Program-made: the position numbers and the translations under genes
Source: Caldilineaceae bacterium
Lineage (GTDB): Bacteria; Chloroflexota; Anaerolineae; Caldilineales; Caldilineaceae
NCBI GenBank assembly: GCA_022823185.1
Contig: JAJDXQ010000014.1
Span: 1 to 64,000 of the forward strand
DNA length: 64,000 bases
Direction: 5' to 3'
Notes under the pieces: model-generated
Seen by the model: only the letters and a program-made list of their open reading frames with translations
What the model was told of the DNA's origin: nothing
Databases searched by the model: none
In this document: positions 59,699-64,000 of the stretch, piece by piece
Layout: each line of letters starts with the position of its first letter
Position numbering within the stretch: position 1 is the stretch's first letter

Positions 59699-60967
59699 TC
59701 AGACAACTTCCCGTCTTCCTTTCATCACCCACAGCGTCCAAAGCACGGTTGGGACGACGCTGATGGCGGCCAAGAACCAGATGATGGAGGAGATGGTGAG
59801 ACTGGTGTCGAGGGCGGCGCCGACGAGGCTGGAGGCGAGGGCGCTGCCGAGGTAGAAGAACATGAAGTCGCTGGCGAAGACGCGGCCGCGTATTTCGTCG
59901 GGGACCATTTGGAGGAGCAGGTGGGTTGAGAAGACCCAGATGATGCCGCTGCCGATGGAGCGCACGAAGGAGCCCAACAGGACGATCGGGAGGCTCAGGA
60001 GAGGGGCTGTCACCATGATGCCAGCGATCGCGATTACATAGCCGTATGCTATCCCTTCTTTGAGCGAGCGGGGATCGTCTCCTGTCAGTTTGCGTGCCAG
60101 AATGGGGCCGAGGCCGGAGCCGACGCCGGTGAGGCCGAACATGAGGCCCATGCTGATGCCGCCGCCCTGGCCGACGATAAAGACCTGCTGGGCGATCGCA
60201 ACCTGGATTACCTGGAAGGCGGTTGCGAGGAAGAGCGCCATGGACGCTTTCTGGAGTGCGACGACGAGGACGTCGAGGTGGGCGCGCAGATAGCGGAGAC
60301 CGTTGAAGTACTGACGCACAGCCGCGGCGACGGTTTTGTCGGCGGCGGCGGATGCGAGTTTGGCGGGCATGCGGACCTGCGCGAGCAGGGCGGCTGAGAG
60401 CAGGAAGGTGAAGGTGTCGAGGACGAAGGCTGGATACATGCCAAAGATGCCGGAGAAGAGTCCGCCGAGGGCAGCGCCGAGGGCAAGCATTACGGACCAG
60501 GTGGCGGAGCTGAGGGCGTTGACCGCGCCGAGCTCGCGTGGGTTGGCGATGTCGGGCAGGATGGCGGTATGGGCGGGGTCGAAGAATCCGGTCATCGCCA
60601 TCTGGACGGCTGTCAGAGTGTACAGGATCCACACGTCGCCGGGATCGCGCACGAGGAGGAAGGCGAGGACGACGGCGGCGCGGATGAGGTCGGTTGCAAT
60701 GAGGATGTGCTTTCGGTTGTAGCGGTCGGCCGCGACGCCGGCGATTGGGCTGACTAGGAAGGGCGCGAGCATACGCACGACGAAGAGTGAGCCGACGGCC
60801 AGGCCGGATTGGGTGAGCATGCCTACGAGGGCGGCGGAGGCGACGAGGTTGAACCAGTCGCCCAGCAGGCTTACGATCTGGCCGAACCAGAGGTAGCGGA
60901 AGTTGCGGTTGTCGCGGAGGAGGTCGGTGTAGCTGACGGCGGTCTGCGTCGTGGTATCTGCGGTCAT
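59699..60967 (-). CDS. MFS transporter, exporter-like (copy A)
   Basis: A 422-residue major-facilitator protein with 10-12 membrane segments. The N-terminal block NRNFRYLWFGQIVSLLGDWFNLVA and the loop VADRYNRKHILIATD match the enterobactin-exporter/macrolide-efflux-like group (MFS_3). The substrate is not predictable. The next gene upstream (88 bp) is a close paralogue, and a third copy of only its 3' end exists at 56390-56668. The stop codon at 59699 is the boundary of the inserted module. Confidence 0.92.
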   Translation of the reverse strand: MTADTTTQTAVSYTDLLRDNRNFRYLWFGQIVSLLGDWFNLVASAALVGMLTQSGLAVGSLFVVRMLAPFLVSPIAGVAADRYNRKHILIATDLIRAAVVLAFLLVRDPGDVWILYTLTAVQMAMTGFFDPAHTAILPDIANPRELGAVNALSSATWSVMLALGAALGGLFSGIFGMYPAFVLDTFTFLLSAALLAQVRMPAKLASAAADKTVAAAVRQYFNGLRYLRAHLDVLVVALQKASMALFLATAFQVIQVAIAQQVFIVGQGGGISMGLMFGLTGVGSGLGPILARKLTGDDPRSLKEGIAYGYVIAIAGIMVTAPLLSLPIVLLGSFVRSIGSGIIWVFSTHLLLQMVPDEIRGRVFASDFMFFYLGSALASSLVGAALDTSLTISSIIWFLAAISVVPTVLWTLWVMKGRREVV

Positions 60968-61055
60968 TTAGTTTCGTTTCAGCGGCTGATGAGGATTAAT
61001 TTCGCTTGTACCAGATCAACATACAGTAACAGACTCCGGCAGGGAGCCGAAAATT

Positions 61056-62324
61056 TTATCCCGCTCTTTGCTTTCCTCGCACGACCGATAGCGTCCATAA
61101 CGTCATTGGAATAAGGGTCAGCGCCGTCATCGACCAGATGATGCCGGAGATGCTGAGACTGCTATCGAGCGCGGTACCGACGACGCTGGATGCGAGCGCG
61201 CTGGCGAGGTAAAAGAACATGAACTCGGTGGCGAAGACCCTGCCATGCACGGTGCGGGACACATTTTGCATAAGCAGCTGGGTGGAGAAGACCCAGACGA
61301 TGCCCCCGCCGACACCGCGCACGATCGACGCCAGCAGCACGGCCGGCAGGCTCAGGAGCGGCGCGGTGGCAGCCGCCCCAAGCACGCTGAGCAGGAAGCC
61401 AATAATAATGGCTTTTCTAAGGGTGGGGCCGTCGTCGCCCGTCACCTTACGGGCGAGAATGGGGCCGATGCCGGTTCCGACGCCGGTCAGACCAAACATC
61501 AATCCCATGCTGATGCCGCCGCCTTCGCCGAGGGTAAAGACCTGTTGGGAGATGGCGACCATGACGACCTGGGAGCCGGCGGTCAGGCAGAGAGAGTTGA
61601 GCGCTTTCTGGGAGGCGATAAAGAGGATATTGGGGTGTTTGTGCAGGTATTTGAGGCCATCGATGTACTGGCGTATTCCGGCTGCGATGGTCTTGTCCTC
61701 TGAAAGGGCTGCGGAGGAGGCCGGCATGCGGATCTGCATCAGGAGCGCGGCAGAGATAAGGAAGGTGAGCGTGTCGAGGAGAAAGGCCGGGTAGATGCCC
61801 CAGGCGCCGGCCACGAGCCCGCCCAGCGCGGCTCCGAGGGCGAGCATGGTGGACCAGGTGGCGGAGCTGATCGCGTTCATCGCGCCCAGTTCGCCCTCTC
61901 TTGCCAGTTCGGGCAGGATGGCGTTGCGGGAGGGATAGAAGAATCCGCTCACACAGAACTGGGCGGCTGTGAGGGCATAGAGGAGCCAGACGTCGCCGGC
62001 ATCGCGGACGAGGAGAAAGGCGAGGACGACTGCTGCGCGGACGATGTCGGTCGCGATGAGGATATGTTTGCGGTTGTAGCGGTCGGCCACGACGCCGGCG
62101 ATTGGGCTGACGAGGAAGGGCGCGAGCATGCGCACGACGAAGAGCGAGCCGACGGCGAGGCCGGACTGGGTGAGCATGCCGACGAGCGCGGCGGAGGCGA
62201 CGAGGTTGAACCAGTCGCCCAGCAGGCTCACGATTTGCCCGAACCAGAGGTAGCGGAAGTTGCGGTTGTTGCGAAGCAGATCGGTGTAGCCGACTGCAGT
62301 TTGTGTGTTGGGATTGGCGGTCAT
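61056..62324 (-). CDS. MFS transporter, exporter-like (copy B, tandem paralogue)
   Basis: A 422-residue paralogue of copy A with the same N-terminal block (NRNFRYLWFGQIVSLLGDWF) and the same length. Most divergence is in the middle helices and the C-terminus (LTLIPMTLWTLSVVRGKQRAG). ATG 62324 is the start; an in-frame extension to 63092 only shadows the isomerase gene. It lies 28 bp after the isomerase gene, suggesting co-transcription with it. Confidence 0.92.
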   Translation of the reverse strand: MTANPNTQTAVGYTDLLRNNRNFRYLWFGQIVSLLGDWFNLVASAALVGMLTQSGLAVGSLFVVRMLAPFLVSPIAGVVADRYNRKHILIATDIVRAAVVLAFLLVRDAGDVWLLYALTAAQFCVSGFFYPSRNAILPELAREGELGAMNAISSATWSTMLALGAALGGLVAGAWGIYPAFLLDTLTFLISAALLMQIRMPASSAALSEDKTIAAGIRQYIDGLKYLHKHPNILFIASQKALNSLCLTAGSQVVMVAISQQVFTLGEGGGISMGLMFGLTGVGTGIGPILARKVTGDDGPTLRKAIIIGFLLSVLGAAATAPLLSLPAVLLASIVRGVGGGIVWVFSTQLLMQNVSRTVHGRVFATEFMFFYLASALASSVVGTALDSSLSISGIIWSMTALTLIPMTLWTLSVVRGKQRAG

Positions 62325-62352
62325 TGGTTGTGTGCGCCTGATGTCGGCGACG

Positions 62353-63135
62353 CTATTTGCCCATGGCCTGCAGCGTGCGGAGGCAGCGTTCGACGGCCTC
62401 CAGGGGCGGGTAGGCGTCGCTCTCGTATTCGACGATATACCATTCGGTTCCGCCGACAGATTCGCAGGCTTTGAAAAAGGCGGCCCAATCAGTGTCATCT
62501 TCGCCGATGATGGGGTCGAAGGCGGGATGGGGGTAGTCGTGACCCGGGCCGTCGTGGAGGCGTTTGGTGAAGGGTTTGAGGTGGACGGTGACGGCGCGAC
62601 CGGGGTAGCTGCGGATGACGCTGACGGGATCGGCGCCGCCGAATACGGCATTGCCGGTGTCGAACTGCATAATGACGGATGAATCCGTGTTGCCGAAGAA
62701 GGTGTCCCATGGTGTTTCGCCGTCGAGAGGCAGGAACTCGTGGAAGTGGTTGTGGTAGCCGGTGCGCATGCCTTCGGCGGCCAGGCGTTCGGCGAGGCGG
62801 TTGGTGAATTCGGCCAGTTTGAGCCAGTCGTCGCGGCTTTGGCGCAGCTCTTCGGGGATGCCGGGGATGATGAGTTTGTCGTTGCCGAGCGCATGGTGGA
62901 AGGCGATGGTTTTGGGCAGGGCGTCATCCTGCACCAGGTCGAAGGGCACGTGCCAGCCGGCGCAGGCGAGGCCAAGCTCGTCGATTTCGGCTTTGAGCGC
63001 GGCTGCCGCGTGCTGGGGCGGGCCGGCGAACTCGACGCCGCTGTAGCCCATCCGGGCCGCTGCGGCGAGCGTGCCGGGCATGTCGGCGGCAAACTCGCGG
63101 CGTACAGAATAGAGTTGCAGAGCGATCGGAGGCAT
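62353..63135 (-). CDS. Sugar phosphate isomerase/epimerase-type TIM barrel
   Basis: A 260-residue AP-endonuclease-2-like TIM barrel. Landmarks are MPPIALQLYSVRREF, YSGVEFAG, GYHNHFHEF (metal His and Glu), IMQFDTGNAVFGGADP, VTVHLKPF and WYIVEYES. These residues fit metal-dependent epimerases or isomerases acting on sugars or inositols. It lies between an enolase-superfamily gene and MFS genes on the same strand, so it likely works in a sugar-acid pathway (inference). Confidence 0.92.
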   Translation of the reverse strand: MPPIALQLYSVRREFAADMPGTLAAAARMGYSGVEFAGPPQHAAAALKAEIDELGLACAGWHVPFDLVQDDALPKTIAFHHALGNDKLIIPGIPEELRQSRDDWLKLAEFTNRLAERLAAEGMRTGYHNHFHEFLPLDGETPWDTFFGNTDSSVIMQFDTGNAVFGGADPVSVIRSYPGRAVTVHLKPFTKRLHDGPGHDYPHPAFDPIIGEDDTDWAAFFKACESVGGTEWYIVEYESDAYPPLEAVERCLRTLQAMGK

Positions 63136-63218
63136 GGGAGCGGTTTCCTTTCAAGGGTGAAGAAGATCAGTGGACGGCGGCCGGTTTGCAGGTTGTCGCC
63201 TGGAATCAGTCGATGGGG

Positions 63219-64000
63219 CTATTTGCCGGACTTTTGCGTGTCGACGCTAAGCTGGCGCACGGCGGTTTCGTCTATGTCAACGCCCAGGCCGGGCCCGTTG
63301 GGCACTTCGAGAAAGCCGCCGGCCTGGTCGAATGGTTCAGCGATGCCCTCGCGGATGGGGCTGGGTGTGCGGTCGAACTCCATGACGGGCTCCTGCTGGT
63401 AGGGGCGGGGCGTGCGCGCGGGAGGACATTCGGGCACGGCGGAGGCGACATGGAGGCTGGCGGCGATCATGACGGGGGAACCCCACACATGAGGGTTGCA
63501 GAGGATGCCGAAGGCGTTGGCCATGGAGGCGACGCGGTGCATTTCGGTGATGCCGCCCACCATGACGACATCGGGCTGGATGATGTCGACGCAGCGGCGG
63601 CCGATAAAGTCCTTGAACTCGTAGCGCGTGCGCAGGTTTTCGCCGCCGGAGATGGCCATGGGCAGCGCGGCCTTGACCTGCAGATAGCCTTCTACGTCTT
63701 TGGCGTTGACGGGCTCTTCGAACCAGTAGATGTCGAGCTCGGCCAGCTCGCGGCCGATGCGAATGGCTGTTGTGGCGTTGTAGGCCTGATTGGCGTCCGC
63801 CATGAGGAAGATGTCGGGGCCGATGGCTTCGCGGATGGCGGCGACGCGGCGCACGTCCTGCGCCAAGGGGAGGCCGCCGACCTTGGTTTTCATGCCGGCG
63901 AAGCCGAGCTCCACGTACATGCGGGCCTCATCGAGCAGCCGTTGTGGAATGACGCGGCCGTCGGAGGCGAGGTTCTCTTCGGTGTAGTAGAGGCCGGTGG
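63219..64000 (-). CDS. Mandelate racemase/muconate lactonizing enzyme family protein (5' end outside the window)
   Basis: The C-terminal 260 residues of an enolase-superfamily enzyme. GMKTKVGG has the KxK base pair, LMADANQAY the first metal Asp, WFEEPVN the second ligand and GGENL the third; CNPHVWGSP contains the second-base His. It differs clearly from the two tandem copies at 50954-53422, which have KLH in place of KxK, so a different reaction is likely. The gene runs off the high-coordinate end. Confidence 0.92.
   Translation of the reverse strand, partial: TGLYYTEENLASDGRVIPQRLLDEARMYVELGFAGMKTKVGGLPLAQDVRRVAAIREAIGPDIFLMADANQAYNATTAIRIGRELAELDIYWFEEPVNAKDVEGYLQVKAALPMAISGGENLRTRYEFKDFIGRRCVDIIQPDVVMVGGITEMHRVASMANAFGILCNPHVWGSPVMIAASLHVASAVPECPPARTPRPYQQEPVMEFDRTPSPIREGIAEPFDQAGGFLEVPNGPGLGVDIDETAVRQLSVDTQKSGK

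Noticed and set aside
61056..63092. 678-codon reading of MFS copy B with a long N-terminal extension
   Set aside because: The first 256 codons are the shadow of the isomerase gene; the MFS homology starts at ATG 62324.

Overview
The window is high-GC bacterial DNA, with almost all genes on the minus strand. The gene set suggests an uncultured Chloroflexota bacterium (Caldilineae/Anaerolineae-like). Grounds for this are many lipoprotein solute-binding proteins with ABC permeases, tandem Uma2 nucleases, a lone MreB-like protein, an LLM/F420-type oxidoreductase, enolase-superfamily and phytanoyl-CoA dioxygenase-type catabolic genes, ClpC, and secreted fibronectin-III (FN3) proteins with Thr/Pro linkers. 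The assignment is inference; no rRNA or tRNA gene was seen. || Layout. 1-14 kb: envelope and secretion genes. These are an FN3-zincin metallopeptidase broken by one stop codon, an L,D-transpeptidase, two tandem Uma2 nucleases, a MacA/MacB-type export operon ending in an SH3b lipoprotein, and a six-FN3 exported protein. 14-26 kb: housekeeping genes (beta-hydroxyacid dehydrogenase, ClpC, ribosomal protein S1, RidA, a Cys/Met PLP enzyme, MreB-like) interrupted by a lower-GC module with a leucine-rich-repeat protein. 26.7-38.1 kb: two consecutive oligopeptide ABC loci. The first is complete (SBP-B-C-D-F), and its very large SBP appears circularly permuted. The second has SBP-B-C only and may share the ATPases. 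38.7-43 kb: a VapBC pair, a thioredoxin-fold DUF255 protein and an APH-fold kinase. 43-53.4 kb: carbon catabolism, with PhyH dioxygenase, sugar isomerase, sugar ABC transporter, cupin, LLM oxidoreductase and two tandem enolase-superfamily dehydratases. 53.7-59.7 kb: an accessory, partly decayed island. It holds an AAA ATPase plus a nuclease-like partner, a DNA-methyltransferase remnant, a membrane/beta-protein pair, and a compact operon of a short ORF, a decayed GHKL kinase, a STAS-like protein and a PIN nuclease. 59.7-64 kb: two tandem MFS exporters, a sugar isomerase and a third enolase-superfamily gene cut by the window end. || Main unusual signal. Three accessory modules are bracketed by direct repeats. 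The LRR module sits between the intact 3' end of the PLP-enzyme gene and a 129-bp copy of that 3' end. The kinase/STAS/PIN module sits between the intact 3' end of an MFS gene and a 279-bp copy of it. Both gene-end copies begin at the host gene's stop codon and lie on the far side of the module. The VapBC pair sits between two 60-bp direct repeats. No integrase or transposase is visible, so the mechanism is open. Also notable are short dispersed repeats (7-bp AGTGGWY tandems and others) that run into gene ends and supply stop codons.
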